The notes: generated from the sequence alone by a model not told the origin. DNA of 64,000 nt from Oharaeibacter diazotrophicus (GCF_004362745.1 NZ_SNXY01000009.1:372001-436000), one strand, 5' to 3'. Shown: positions 27,296-38,130, counted from the stretch's first letter. Numbers and translations: made by a program.

Positions 27296-29365
27296 ATGAA
27301 GACACCGAAGAATTCAACGCCGTCCGCGGCCGAACCCGAACGCGTCGCCAAGGTGATCGCGCGTGCCGGCGTGTCCTCGCGCCGCGAGGCCGAGGCGATG
27401 ATCGCCGAGGGCCGCGTCGCCCTCAACGGCGTCGTGCTCGACACGCCCGCCGTCACCGTCAAGCCGGGCGACGTCGTCACCGTCGACGGCCAGCCGCTGC
27501 CGGAGCGCGAGCGCACCCGGCTGTGGATGTTCCACAAGCCGCGCGGCCTCGTCACGACCACCCACGATCCCGAGGGCCGGCGGACCGTGTTCGACGTGCT
27601 GCCGGACGACCTGCCCCGCGTGATGACGGTCGGCCGCCTCGACATCAACACCGAGGGCCTTCTGCTGCTCACCAACGACGGCGGGCTGTCGCGCGTGCTC
27701 GAACTGCCGGCGACCGGCTGGCTCCGGCGCTACCGCGTGCGCGCCCACGGCGCGGTCGAGCAGGCCGACCTCGACGCCCTGCGCGACGGCGTCGCCATCG
27801 ACGGCATCCTCTACGGCGCCGTCGAAGCGACGCTCGACAGCCGCAAGGGCGACAACGTCTGGCTCACGGTGGGTCTGCGCGAGGGCAAGAACCGCGAGGT
27901 CAAGAACATCCTCGCCCATCTCGGCCTCGAGGTGAACCGGCTGATCCGCCTGTCCTTCGGGCCGTTCCAGCTCGGCGACCTCGCCGAGGGCGCCGTCGAG
28001 GAGGTGCCGCGGCGCGTGCTCAAGGAGCAGCTCGGCGAGCGCCTCGCCGGCGAGGCCGGCGCCGACTTCCGCCTGCGCGAGGGCGAGCGCCAGCCCGAGC
28101 GTCAGCGTGGCCTCGGCATCGCCGAACAGTCCGCCCCGCGCGACGACGACGAACGGCCGCCCGAGGCCAAGGGCAAGGTGGCGCGCGCGCCGCGCCGCCC
28201 CGACGCCGCCCGCAGCCGCCACCGCCACGAGGCCGACATCGAGCACAACGCCGACACCCGCCAGGGTCGAGGCGGCGAGAGCCGTCAGGGTCGGGGCGCA
28301 GAGCGTGCTCCCGGGAGGGACAAGCCGCACGGCCGTCCGGCGCCACGTCCGGTCGAAGCCGGCGCGCCGAAGCGCCGCGCCGCCGAGGAACGCCGCGAGC
28401 CGGCGCCGCCGCCGAACGCCGGCCGCAGCCGGCTCGGCGCAGCCAAGCCCGAGGCGCTGACGCCCGACCGGCCGAAGCGGCTCGACCGGGCGAAGCGCGA
28501 GAGCGAGGCCGCAGAGGCGCCGCGCGCCCACAAGACCGGTCGCGCCTTCGAGGTCGCCCGCAAGCCGAAGCCCGAGACGGCGGAGCGCACCGAAGCGCCG
28601 CGCGGCGCGCTGAAGTCGCGCGGCTCGCTCTCCCACGGCGGCGGCCCCGACGCGCCCTCGCGCGCCCGCGGCAGCCGCAGCCACGGCGCGACGGCGGAGC
28701 GCGACGGCGGACGCGCCGCGCCGCGTCCGGTCGCCGACGAACGTCCGCGCGGCCGGCGCGCCGAGCCGGACTCCGGCGGCTTCCGGCCACGCACCGACGC
28801 GATCGGTGGCGACGAGTTCGAGCGTCGCGAGGCGCGGACCGGCGGTCCGGCCGGCAAGCGCCCGGTCCGCGACGACGACCGCCGCCCCCGCCGTCCGGGC
28901 GGCGAGGAGAGCCGATTCCGCCGCACCGGCGGCGACGAGCCCCGTGCCGGCGGGCGTTCCGACAAGCCGACGCGCGGCGCCGCTCCGGCCGGTGAGGAGC
29001 GCCGCGCCCGTGCGCCGCGGCCGTCCGCCGTCGAGGGTGGTCCGAAGAGTGCCGGTCCGAAGGGCACCGGCCTTAAGACCGCCGATCGTGGCGAGGCCCG
29101 CGGACCCCGCGCGGCCGAATCGCGCGACGACAGGCCCCGCGGCGAGAGGGCCGGTGCGGAGCGTTCGCGCGCCGAGCGGCCCCGTTCCGAGCGCCCGCGC
29201 GCCGACGGTCCCGCCTCGGGCGGCGGCAAGCCGCGGGCGGGGAAGCCGGGCGGCGGAAAGCCCGCGTCCGGCAGCCCGAAGCCTGCGGGTCCGAAGCCTG
29301 CGGGTCCCGGTGGTCGGCCGGGCGGCGGCAAGCCGAGGGGGCCGCATGCGGATCGTCGGCGGTAG
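27296..29365 (+). CDS. RluB/RsuA-type pseudouridine synthase with a long disordered tail
   Basis: A 689-residue protein. Residues about 15-250 are a complete RluB-type synthase: an S4 RNA-binding domain (RVAKVIARAGVSSRREAEAMI) and the catalytic domain with MFHKPRGLVTT, the active-site block VGRLDINTEGLLLLTNDG and GKNREVKNILAHLGLEVNRLIR. The likely target is a uridine in 23S rRNA helix 80, by family. From about residue 260 to the end the protein is a low-complexity tail of more than 400 residues, rich in Arg, Pro, Gly, Ala, Glu and Lys, with many short repeats. Its last 20 bases overlap rsmD, so the stop position is set by real coding on both sides. Confidence 0.92.
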   Translation: MKTPKNSTPSAAEPERVAKVIARAGVSSRREAEAMIAEGRVALNGVVLDTPAVTVKPGDVVTVDGQPLPERERTRLWMFHKPRGLVTTTHDPEGRRTVFDVLPDDLPRVMTVGRLDINTEGLLLLTNDGGLSRVLELPATGWLRRYRVRAHGAVEQADLDALRDGVAIDGILYGAVEATLDSRKGDNVWLTVGLREGKNREVKNILAHLGLEVNRLIRLSFGPFQLGDLAEGAVEEVPRRVLKEQLGERLAGEAGADFRLREGERQPERQRGLGIAEQSAPRDDDERPPEAKGKVARAPRRPDAARSRHRHEADIEHNADTRQGRGGESRQGRGAERAPGRDKPHGRPAPRPVEAGAPKRRAAEERREPAPPPNAGRSRLGAAKPEALTPDRPKRLDRAKRESEAAEAPRAHKTGRAFEVARKPKPETAERTEAPRGALKSRGSLSHGGGPDAPSRARGSRSHGATAERDGGRAAPRPVADERPRGRRAEPDSGGFRPRTDAIGGDEFERREARTGGPAGKRPVRDDDRRPRRPGGEESRFRRTGGDEPRAGGRSDKPTRGAAPAGEERRARAPRPSAVEGGPKSAGPKGTGLKTADRGEARGPRAAESRDDRPRGERAGAERSRAERPRSERPRADGPASGGGKPRAGKPGGGKPASGSPKPAGPKPAGPGGRPGGGKPRGPHADRRR

Positions 29366-29906
29366 GTTCCGAGGCACGGCGCTGGCCGGACCGGCCGAGG
29401 GCTCGCTCGCGATCCGGCCGACCACCGACCGGCTGCGCGAGAGCCTGTTCAACATCCTGGAGCACGCCCATCACGGCGTGCTCCGCGACGCCCGCGTGCT
29501 CGACCTCTTCGCCGGCACCGGCGCGCTCGGCTTCGAGGCGATGAGCCGCGGTGCGAAGGCCTGCCTGTTCGTGGAGGAGAGCGCCGAGGCACGCGGCATC
29601 ATCCGCCGCAACCAGGAGGCGCTCGGCCTGACCGGGACGACGCGGATCTTCCGGCGCGACGCCACCGACATGGGGCCGGTCGGCACCGCCGAACCCTACA
29701 CGCTCGCCTTCCTCGACCCACCCTATGGCAAGGGCCTCGCCGACGCCGCCCTCGCCGCGCTGAAGCGCGGCGGCTGGCTGGTGCCGGGGGCGCTGGTGGT
29801 GGTCGAGGAGACGGCCAAGGCCGAGATCGCGTGGCCGGCCGGCTTCGAGCCGGTCGACCGCCGCGTCTACGGCGACACGGCGATCGCCTTCGCGACCGCC
29901 GGCTGA
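29346..29906 (+). CDS. rsmD: 16S rRNA (guanine966-N2)-methyltransferase
   Basis: A 186-residue RsmD that methylates G966 of 16S rRNA using S-adenosylmethionine. MRIVGGRFRGTALA is the family start, so ATG at 29346 is secure even though it lies inside the tail-coding end of the upstream gene. The cofactor site is VLDLFAGTGALGFEAMSRGA, and the catalytic motif is AFLDPPYGKG. Length matches the family. It is translationally coupled to the pseudouridine synthase, forming a two-gene rRNA-modification unit. Confidence 0.96.
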   Translation: MRIVGGRFRGTALAGPAEGSLAIRPTTDRLRESLFNILEHAHHGVLRDARVLDLFAGTGALGFEAMSRGAKACLFVEESAEARGIIRRNQEALGLTGTTRIFRRDATDMGPVGTAEPYTLAFLDPPYGKGLADAALAALKRGGWLVPGALVVVEETAKAEIAWPAGFEPVDRRVYGDTAIAFATAG

Positions 29907-29919
29907 CGACGGATCCCGA

Positions 29920-30360
29920 TCAGTGGACGCGGGCGAGGCCGGCGTCGATGGTGATCTTGCACTTGCCGTCCGGCTGGACGTGGGTGAACTTGACCCGAAT
30001 GGTGTTCGCCTTGGCGGTGTTGGTGGCGGGCGTCACGGCGAAGCCCTCGTAGGCGACGTCGCCTGTCCAGAAACCCCAGCCGTTGGCCTCGCCGAAGCTG
30101 GCCTTGCCCTTGGCGGCGAAGGTGGTGCGGCCGTTGGGCCGCAGTTCGCGGCCGGCCCAGTCGAACTTGACGAACAGCGAGTCCGGCCGGTCGCCGAAGG
30201 CGATCCGATAGGTGACCTCCGTCACGGTGCCGACGCTCGGGCAACCGGTGGCGGGGCCCGCGGTGACGACACCGTGGCCTCGGAACTCCACCGGGTCGGC
30301 GGCGGCGGTGCCGACGGCGGCGGCGAGGGCGGCGGCGGCGATGATGATCCTGGTCGACAT
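29920..30360 (-). CDS. Small secreted protein of unknown function (tandem copy A)
   Basis: A 146-residue protein I do not recognise. It has a signal peptide (about residues 1-21, cleaving after TAAA) and a beta-rich mature part with two cysteines, C40 in TGCPSV and C134 in GKCKITID, 13 residues from the end. FDWAGRELRPNGRTTFAAKG and WGFWTGDVAYEGFAV look like surface strands. The neighbour upstream is a similar-sized exported protein with cysteines at matching places, so the two may be diverged duplicates. Start ATG at 30360 follows the upstream stop by 17 bases; they probably form one operon. Confidence 0.75.
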   Translation of the reverse strand: MSTRIIIAAAALAAAVGTAAADPVEFRGHGVVTAGPATGCPSVGTVTEVTYRIAFGDRPDSLFVKFDWAGRELRPNGRTTFAAKGKASFGEANGWGFWTGDVAYEGFAVTPATNTAKANTIRVKFTHVQPDGKCKITIDAGLARVH

Positions 30361-30377
30361 CTCGGTGGCTCCCCCGC

Positions 30378-30869
30378 TCAATCCGGCCGACGGATGGTCA
30401 TGGCCTCGAAGGTGACCGTGCAGCCCTCGGCGTCGAAGTTGCCGATCTTTCCTGAGATCTTCACCGTCGGCGTCGTCGCGGCGATCTTCGAGGGCGTCAT
30501 CACGAAGTTCGAGTAGGAACTCTCCTGCGAGCCGGTATTGCCGCGCGAGAAGATGTAGACGCCCTGCGCCTTGCCGGCCGCTCGGAAAGCGGCGCGGTCG
30601 CCGGCCGCGTCGACGGCGACGAAACTGTAGTCGCTGAGCCCGAATCCCATCCGGATGTTGTCGCGCGTCGTGCCGCTGCGCAGGTCGCGCTGGAACACGA
30701 CCAGGGCGGTGTCGCCGACCGAGGCGACTTCCTCCGCGGTGCAAACCGACGACACCGCCGTGATCCTGAGCCCTCCGAAGAAGGCGAGACGATCGGCCGC
30801 GGCCTCCGCCGGGGCCGATCCAGATGCCGCGGCGGCCAGCGCCCCGGCGACGAGCGTCCACGTCCGCAT
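30378..30869 (-). CDS. Small secreted protein of unknown function (tandem copy B)
   Basis: A 163-residue exported protein with a signal peptide (to about residue 25, AEAAAD) and a beta-rich mature domain. Cysteines are at C43 (AVSSVCTAEE) and C150 (AEGCTVTFEA), 14 residues from the end, mirroring the downstream gene. A Ser/Asn-rich loop, RGNTGSQESSYSNF, lies in the middle. No known domain is recognised. It is the first gene of a two-gene minus-strand unit that runs towards rsmD; its promoter must lie just upstream of 30869. Confidence 0.75.
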   Translation of the reverse strand: MRTWTLVAGALAAAASGSAPAEAAADRLAFFGGLRITAVSSVCTAEEVASVGDTALVVFQRDLRSGTTRDNIRMGFGLSDYSFVAVDAAGDRAAFRAAGKAQGVYIFSRGNTGSQESSYSNFVMTPSKIAATTPTVKISGKIGNFDAEGCTVTFEAMTIRRPD

Positions 30870-30974
30870 CCGCCCCTCCTCTCCCCGTCCGGAAGATTAC
30901 GGGTGCACTTTGCCACGATCGCAGGCGACATGCACGCGTCAGATGGCCAGTGGCGTGCGACGCGCCATAGGAAA

Positions 30975-31004
30975 GGGCCGGCCCCGCTCGCGCGGGCCCG
31001 GCCC
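30975..31004 (-). terminator. GC-rich hairpin, probable pckA terminator
   Basis: Thirteen-base arms at 30975-30987 and 30992-31004 pair with one mismatch around a four-base loop that reads GCGA on the minus strand, a GNRA-type tetraloop. On the minus strand it is followed directly by TTTCCTAT. It lies 80 bases past the pckA stop, and is the second of two hairpins there. Confidence 0.6.
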
Positions 31005-31046
31005 CTCCCCCGTCTCCTCCCGAAACGGTCGATCGCGGCCGTCCGT

Positions 31047-31072
31047 CGGGGCTCCCTCCTCCGGGAACCCCG
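31047..31072 (-). terminator. Hairpin just after pckA
   Basis: Ten-base arms at 31047-31056 and 31063-31072 pair with one G-U wobble around a six-base loop, starting 14 bases beyond the pckA stop on the minus strand. No T run follows, so it may act as a 3' stabiliser or together with the second hairpin at 30975-31004. Confidence 0.45.
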
Positions 31073-31085
31073 AGCGGTCATGGCG

Positions 31086-32699
<1,614 letters not shown>

Positions 32700-32762
32700 G
32701 TCGATGAATCCCGTCGAGACGCCCGGCCGACGTTCGGTCGGCAGCTTGGCGAGGTGCCCCAT

Positions 32763-33195
32763 GAACCGATCCGTCCGCGCATTTTTATGGGGGAACGGTA
32801 CCGACCGGCGATGACGTATCCGCACCTTACGTAAACGGGAGGCACCTATGAAATGCCGCAACCGCCCGCCGTCCGGTGTCGAATGTTCAACAGAGCTACG
32901 CAGGCGAAGGTTCGCGAGCAAGTTGACCTTCGTCGCAAATACTTCGAACGACAGCCTTAAACGGTTGAATTTCACCGCGCATAGCCATTGGTAGCAGTGG
33001 CTGGACGGGTGCCGGGGGCGAATTTCTTTTCTTTCGCCCGGCGAACAAATCGCACGTCCAGCCGAGCTCGACTTGACGTTCACGTAAGGTCTGGACGACT
33101 ACCGAGCTGCACAGCATCGGCGGCACGTGCAGGCGGCCCGGCCGCGACGCGGCCGGGAGCACGAACGAAGAGCGGAAGATCCGACGCCGGGCGGC
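32763..33195. other. Intergenic region upstream of pckA
   Basis: About 430 bases with no supported gene and clearly more A and T than the flanks, so it is probably the pckA control region. It contains an inverted repeat GGGCGAA (33016-33022) / TTCGCCC (33033-33039) around a pyrimidine-rich spacer. TGACGT-n-ACGTAA pairs occur at 32812-32834 and 33074-33087, with longer and shorter spacing. I could not assign -35 and -10 boxes. Short open frames here, including one on the minus strand at 32896-33162, have no protein-like features. Confidence 0.5.
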
Positions 33196-33936
33196 TCAGC
33201 CGCGGGCCCGGGCGGCGTCGGCGAGGTCGCGCAGCGTCGCGCGGAGTTCGGCCGGGGCGCCCTGACGCGCGGGGAAGGCGAGCCGCACCACGGACTCGCC
33301 GTCCGAGAGGTCGAGGCCGTCCGGGTCGGCGGCGACGACGGTCCACGCGCCGTCGGGGCGGCCGAGGAGGCGCGTCGCCCACAGCCGCACGGTGTCGGCG
33401 TGACCCTCGTTGACGTGGCCGACCACGTCGGCCTCGGCGGCGGCGAAGGCGGCCGCGACGTCCTCGCCCGCGCGGAGGTCGTTGCCGGCGATGGTGTGGA
33501 TCCGGCCGAAGCCGGCGACGAGATGGGCCCGATCGGTCGCGACCCGCATCATGCCGAAGTCGGCGAAGGCGGCGTAGCCCTCGGCCTCGGGGTGCCGGGC
33601 GAGGAAGCGCCCGCGGGCGTGGGCGAGGTCTGCGCTCTCGCCGTCGAGACGGGCGGCGCGGCCCTCGACGGTCAGCCGGGCACCGGCGAGCGGGTCGCCG
33701 CCCTCCCCGCCCGGGGCGACCAGCAGCAGCGCGCAGCGGCCGTCGCGGTCGAGGTTGCGGGTGTGGACCGCGAGCCTCGAGACCATGAGCAGCGGGTCGC
33801 CGGCGGCGTCGGTCGCCACCGTGACGAGGCTGGCGAAGGGGGCGCCGTCCTCGCCGAGGGTGGCGAGCGATCCCGTGGACGCGGCGCGCAGCACGGCGCG
33901 GGCGGCGGCGATCGGGTCGAAGGGCGCGTCGGTCAT
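33196..33936 (-). CDS. HugZ-like haem/FMN-binding split-barrel protein (pyridoxamine 5'-phosphate oxidase-like, DUF2470)
   Basis: A 246-residue protein with an N-terminal split-barrel domain like pyridoxamine 5'-phosphate oxidases and a C-terminal DUF2470 domain, the combination found in HugZ-type haem-using proteins. Recognisable parts are GSLATLGEDGAPFASLVTVATD, the LLMVSRLAVHTRNLDRDGRCALLL strand pair, GRFLARHPEAEGYAAFADFGMMRV and, in the second domain, VVGHVNEGHADTVRLWA. Haem oxygenase activity is not certain; many such proteins only bind flavin or haem. ATG at 33936 is used. It is divergent from the MATE transporter. Confidence 0.85.
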   Translation of the reverse strand: MTDAPFDPIAAARAVLRAASTGSLATLGEDGAPFASLVTVATDAAGDPLLMVSRLAVHTRNLDRDGRCALLLVAPGGEGGDPLAGARLTVEGRAARLDGESADLAHARGRFLARHPEAEGYAAFADFGMMRVATDRAHLVAGFGRIHTIAGNDLRAGEDVAAAFAAAEADVVGHVNEGHADTVRLWATRLLGRPDGAWTVVAADPDGLDLSDGESVVRLAFPARQGAPAELRATLRDLADAARARG

Positions 33937-34078
33937 CGGCAGTGTCTCCTCGACCGGCCGCGCCGGGCGGCCGGTTTGTCTTTCCACCCGGGCCGAGACT
34001 ATAGTCGCGCCCGCCGAACCGTCACCCCGGAACACGGAGCCTCCGGACGAGTGCGGACAGGCGGGGAGTGGAGCCGCG

Positions 34079-35509
34079 TTGACCATTCAGAGACCGAACG
34101 TGCCGGCGGACGCCGAGGGCGGATCCGCGGCTTGGCACGTCCTCAGGACGGCGTCGCTGGCCTGGCCCATCATCCTGTCGCGCGCGGGTCTCGTCGTGCT
34201 GTTCACCGCCGACACGGTGGTGACGGGCCGCGTCGGCGGCCTGGAGCTCGCCGGCCTCGGGCTCGGCGTCGCACCGCTGCTCGTGGTTCTGCTGGTCACG
34301 CTCGGCGCGATGCAGGCGACGGTGGTGCTCGCCGCCCAGTCGATCGGCGCCGGCCGTCCGGGCGCGATCGGCGACATCCTGCGCGCCGGCTTCGTCAACG
34401 CACTGCTGCTCGGCATCGGCGCTGCGGCGCTGTCGCTGTTCGCCGAGGACTTCTTCGTGGCGACCGGTCAGGCGCCCGACGTCGCGGCGGTCGCGGCGGC
34501 GGTGGCGCGCCAGTTCGCCTGGGGCATGCCCGGCCAGCTCCTGTTCATCACCGCCAACATGATCCTGGAGGCGACCGAGCGGCCGCGGGTCGGCATGGTG
34601 ATCATCCTCGGCGCCAACCTCGTCAACGTCGTCCTCGACGGCGTGCTGGTGCTCGGCTGGGGCGGGCTGGTCGAGACCGGCGGCGCGGCGACCGCGATGG
34701 CGACGTCGTCGGTGGTGCGCTGGGGCGCCTTCGCCGCGGCGCTCGCCGTGCTCCTCGCCGACGAGGGCCGCAACGGCGGCCGCTACGGCATCCGCGCCCC
34801 GCTTTCGGCGTGGGTCCGCTGCTTCGTCGCCGCGGGCGGCGAGACCGGACGCACGATCCGTCGCCTCGGCCTGCCGATGGGGCTGGGCCAGGGCGTCGAG
34901 AGCGCGGCCTTCGCGGCGCTGGTGTTCATGGCCGGCCTGATCGGCACCGCCGCGCTCGCCGCCCACCAGACCACCATGACGGTGATGGCCCTGGTCTACA
35001 TGAACGCGGTCGGCGTCGGCGGCGCGGCCTCGATCCGGGTCGGCAACGCGGTCGGACGCCGCCATCCGCGCGCACTCGCCCGCGCCGGCTGGAGCGCGAT
35101 CGGCCTCGGCGGGCTCCTGTCCGGCCTCTGCGGCGTCGTGGTGGCGGCGGCGCCCGGAGCGGTGGCCGGCCTCGTCACCGCCGATCCCGCCGCGCTCGCG
35201 ATCGCGACGCGGACGCTCGGGATCGCCGGTTGGCTGCTCGCGCTCGACTCCACCATGGGCGTCGCCATGGGGGCGCTGCGCGGCCTCGGCGACGTCTGGA
35301 TGCCGACGCTGCTGCAGGCGGCGGCGTTCTGGTTCGTCGCGGTGCCGGTGGCCTGGCTCGCCGGCTTCCACCTCGACGGCGGCGCGGTCGGATTGTTCGT
35401 CGGCATGGGCGCGGGCATCATCGCCTCCAACGCGCTGCTGCTGCCGCGCTTCGCGGTCGCGAGCCGGGCGGCGGTGCGCCGGCTCGAGAAGGCCGCCGGG
35501 ACCGCCTGA
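34079..35509 (+). CDS. MATE family efflux transporter
   Basis: A 476-residue multidrug and toxin extrusion protein with about twelve hydrophobic helices in two six-helix halves. The TTG at 34079 is preceded by GGAGTGGAG at good distance; no ATG or GTG in frame fits as well. Typical segments are [26 protein letters not shown] in the first half and [25 protein letters not shown] in the second, and [14 protein letters not shown] near the end. Substrates are unknown. It lies between the HugZ-like gene and chvI, where many rhizobia have pckA next to chvI. Confidence 0.92.
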   Translation: MTIQRPNVPADAEGGSAAWHVLRTASLAWPIILSRAGLVVLFTADTVVTGRVGGLELAGLGLGVAPLLVVLLVTLGAMQATVVLAAQSIGAGRPGAIGDILRAGFVNALLLGIGAAALSLFAEDFFVATGQAPDVAAVAAAVARQFAWGMPGQLLFITANMILEATERPRVGMVIILGANLVNVVLDGVLVLGWGGLVETGGAATAMATSSVVRWGAFAAALAVLLADEGRNGGRYGIRAPLSAWVRCFVAAGGETGRTIRRLGLPMGLGQGVESAAFAALVFMAGLIGTAALAAHQTTMTVMALVYMNAVGVGGAASIRVGNAVGRRHPRALARAGWSAIGLGGLLSGLCGVVVAAAPGAVAGLVTADPAALAIATRTLGIAGWLLALDSTMGVAMGALRGLGDVWMPTLLQAAAFWFVAVPVAWLAGFHLDGGAVGLFVGMGAGIIASNALLLPRFAVASRAAVRRLEKAAGTA

Positions 35510-35618
35510 CGACGGCCGCCGCCATATTTTTCGCTCATTTGTCGGCGGAAACGACGGAGGCGGGTGTATGATCGCCGCCGACGACCGGGCGGAATCGCCC
35601 GTGGGACAAGGAGTTCTC

Positions 35619-36320
35619 ATGCCGACCATCGCGCTCGTCGACGACGACCGTAACATCCTGACCTCGGTGTCGATCGCACTGGAGGCGGAGGGCTACCGCG
35701 TCGACACCTACACCGACGGCGCGTCGGCCCTGGACGGTCTCGCCCAGTCCCCGCCGGACATGGCGATCCTCGACATCAAGATGCCGCGCATGGACGGCAT
35801 GGAGCTCCTGCGCCGGCTGCGCCAGCGCACCGACATGCCGGTGATCTTCCTCACCTCCAAGGACGACGAGATCGACGAGCTGTTCGGCCTGAAGATGGGC
35901 GCCGACGACTTCATCCGGAAGCCGTTCAGCCAGCGCCTGCTGGTCGAGCGCGTGCGCGCCGTGCTCCGCCGTGCCGCCCCGCGCGACGCCACCGCGCCGA
36001 AGCCGACCGACGCCGCCAAGACGATCGAGCGCGGCGCCCTCGTCATGGACCAGGAGCGCCACACCTGCACCTGGAACGGCCAGAACGTCACGCTGACCGT
36101 GACCGAGTTCCTGATCCTGTTCGCGCTCGCCCAGCGCCCCGGCGTGGTCAAGAGCCGCAACGCGCTGATGGACGCCGCCTACGACGATCAGGTCTACGTC
36201 GACGACCGCACCATCGACAGCCACATCAAGCGGCTGCGCAAGAAGTTCAAGGCGATCGACGACGACTTCGACATGATCGAGACGCTCTACGGCGTCGGCT
36301 ACCGTTTCAAGGAGACCTGA
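35619..36320 (+). CDS. chvI: Response regulator ChvI
   Basis: A 233-residue OmpR-type regulator of the ChvG-ChvI system, which controls envelope, acid and host-related genes in rhizobia. The start ATG at 35619 has AAGGAG at the right distance; an ATG 17 codons earlier is possible but less likely. The receiver domain has acidic DDD at 8-10, phospho-acceptor D52 (MAILDIKMP), the T in [10 protein letters not shown] and the lysine in FIRKPFS. The winged-helix part has [17 protein letters not shown] and [19 protein letters not shown]. The gene is followed 40 bases later by chvG. Confidence 0.95.
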   Translation: MPTIALVDDDRNILTSVSIALEAEGYRVDTYTDGASALDGLAQSPPDMAILDIKMPRMDGMELLRRLRQRTDMPVIFLTSKDDEIDELFGLKMGADDFIRKPFSQRLLVERVRAVLRRAAPRDATAPKPTDAAKTIERGALVMDQERHTCTWNGQNVTLTVTEFLILFALAQRPGVVKSRNALMDAAYDDQVYVDDRTIDSHIKRLRKKFKAIDDDFDMIETLYGVGYRFKET

Positions 36321-36360
36321 GGGCCGCCCGGCCACAGGCCGGCCGCACCCCCGCGATCCC

Positions 36361-38130
36361 ATGACCGCAGAGACCGAGGCCCGCCCCGCGCCCGAGCGCA
36401 AGCGTTCCGCCGCGAGGGCGCGGGCGCGGCGATTCTTCGTGACGCGCTTCGCCCGGCTCGTCGGCGGCACCGCCTTCTCCAGCCTGACCCGGCGCATCCT
36501 GGTGCTGAACCTCGCCGGGCTGATCGCGCTGGTGTCGGGCATCCTCTACCTCAACCAGTTCCGCGCCGGCCTGACCGACGCCCGGGTCGAGAGCCTGTCG
36601 ACCCAGGGCGAGATCATCGCCGGCGCCATCGCCGCCTCGGCGACCGTCGAGACCAACTCGATCACCATCGACCCGGAGAAGCTGCTGCGCCTGCAGGCGG
36701 GCCAGTCGCTCTCGCCGACCGACGACCTCGAATCGCTCGACTTCCCGATCAATCCCGAGCGCGTCGCCCCGATCCTCCGGCGGCTGATCTCGCCGACGCG
36801 GACGCGGGCGCGGATCTACGACCGCGACGGCGTGCTGATCCTCGATTCGCGCTTCCTCTACTCGCGCGGCCAGGTGCTGCGCTTCGATCTGCCGCCACCC
36901 GAGCCGGCCGAGCCGCCGCTGTGGCGGCGCTGGTGGGACGGCGCGGTGTTCTGGCTGCGCCGCTCGGACTATCCGGTCTACCAGGAGCTCGGCGGCTCCA
37001 ACGGCAAGGAATATCCCGAGGTCGCCAACGCGCTCGACGGCTCGCCGGCGAGCGTGGTGCGCGTCAACGACCGCGGCGAGCTGATCGTGTCGGTGGCGGT
37101 GCCGATCCAGCGCTACCGCGTCATCCTCGGCAGCCTGCTGCTCTCGACCCAGGGCGGCGACATCGACGACATCGTCACCGCCGAGCGCCTCGCCATCGTG
37201 CGCGTGTTCCTGGTCGCCGCCGGCGTGACGGCGGTGCTGTCGATCCTGCTCGCCGGCACCATCGCCGCACCGCTGCGCCGGCTCGCGGCTGCGGCCGACC
37301 GGGTCCGCCGCGGCGTCAAGCAGCGCGAGGAGATCCCGGCCTTCGAGCGCGAGGACGAGATCGGCCACCTCGCCCGCGCCTTCCGCGACATGACCAACGC
37401 GCTCTACAATCGCATGGACGCGATCGAGAGCTTCGCCGCCGACGTCTCCCACGAACTCAAGAACCCGCTGACCTCGCTGCGCAGCGCCGTCGAGACACTG
37501 CCGCTCGCCCGCAACGAGCGCAGCCGGGAACGCCTGCTCGAGATCATCCAGCACGACGTCAAGCGGCTCGACCGGCTGATCACCGACATCTCCGACGCCT
37601 CCCGCCTCGACGCCGAACTCGCCCGCGAGGACGCGGTGCCGGTGGACGTCGGCAAGCTGCTCCAGGGCGTCGTCGCGATCGCGCGCGAATCGAGCCGGCA
37701 CGCCGGCATCGACGTGGCGCTGACCGTCCGGCCCGGCAAGGACAAGGCGCCGCTCCTGGTGCTCGGCCACGACAGCCGGCTCGGTCAGGTGTTCGACAAC
37801 CTGATCGACAACGCCAAGTCGTTCTCCCCGGCCGGCGGCACCGTCCGCGTCACCGCGCGCCGGTCGGGCCGGCGGGTCGAGATCGTGGTCGACGACGACG
37901 GGCCCGGCATCCGCGCCGAGAAGATCGAACGCATCTTCGAGCGCTTCTACACCGACCGTCCGGAGGGCGAGGGCTTCGGCAACAACTCCGGCCTCGGCCT
38001 GTCGATCTCGCGCCAGATCGTCGAGGCGCACCAGGGCACGATCGCCGCCGACAACCGCCGCGACGACGCGTCCGATCCCGACCGGGTCACCGGCGCGCGC
38101 TTCATCGTCTCGCTGCCGGCCGAATCGTGA
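36361..38130 (+). CDS. chvG: Sensor histidine kinase ChvG
   Basis: A 589-residue membrane kinase partnering ChvI. It has a long basic N-terminus, a first membrane helix (about residues 42-62), a periplasmic sensor region, a second helix (about 280-303), a HAMP linker, and a histidine kinase core. The phosphorylated His is H364 in DVSHELKNPLTSLRSAV. The ATP site shows FDNLIDNAKSF, DDDGPGIRAEKIERIFERFYT and the NNSGLGLSISRQI glycine block. In Agrobacterium and Sinorhizobium the homologues sense acid or envelope change through ExoR; exoR is not in this window. Confidence 0.95.
   Translation: MTAETEARPAPERKRSAARARARRFFVTRFARLVGGTAFSSLTRRILVLNLAGLIALVSGILYLNQFRAGLTDARVESLSTQGEIIAGAIAASATVETNSITIDPEKLLRLQAGQSLSPTDDLESLDFPINPERVAPILRRLISPTRTRARIYDRDGVLILDSRFLYSRGQVLRFDLPPPEPAEPPLWRRWWDGAVFWLRRSDYPVYQELGGSNGKEYPEVANALDGSPASVVRVNDRGELIVSVAVPIQRYRVILGSLLLSTQGGDIDDIVTAERLAIVRVFLVAAGVTAVLSILLAGTIAAPLRRLAAAADRVRRGVKQREEIPAFEREDEIGHLARAFRDMTNALYNRMDAIESFAADVSHELKNPLTSLRSAVETLPLARNERSRERLLEIIQHDVKRLDRLITDISDASRLDAELAREDAVPVDVGKLLQGVVAIARESSRHAGIDVALTVRPGKDKAPLLVLGHDSRLGQVFDNLIDNAKSFSPAGGTVRVTARRSGRRVEIVVDDDGPGIRAEKIERIFERFYTDRPEGEGFGNNSGLGLSISRQIVEAHQGTIAADNRRDDASDPDRVTGARFIVSLPAES

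Noticed and set aside
27314..29455. A 713-codon minus-strand frame opposite the tail of the pseudouridine synthase; considered as an alternative to the disordered tail.
   Set aside because: The plus-strand frame continues from a real enzyme core and is coupled to rsmD, while the minus frame lacks a ribosome site and any domain.
32700..32762. ATG at 32762 as the pckA start.
   Set aside because: It adds 21 residues that do not match the family N-terminus; GTG at 32699 gives the normal length. The choice is not certain.
32896..33162. An 88-codon minus-strand frame in the pckA upstream region.
   Set aside because: No ribosome site, no domain, and it overlaps the inverted repeat and AT-richer promoter-like DNA.
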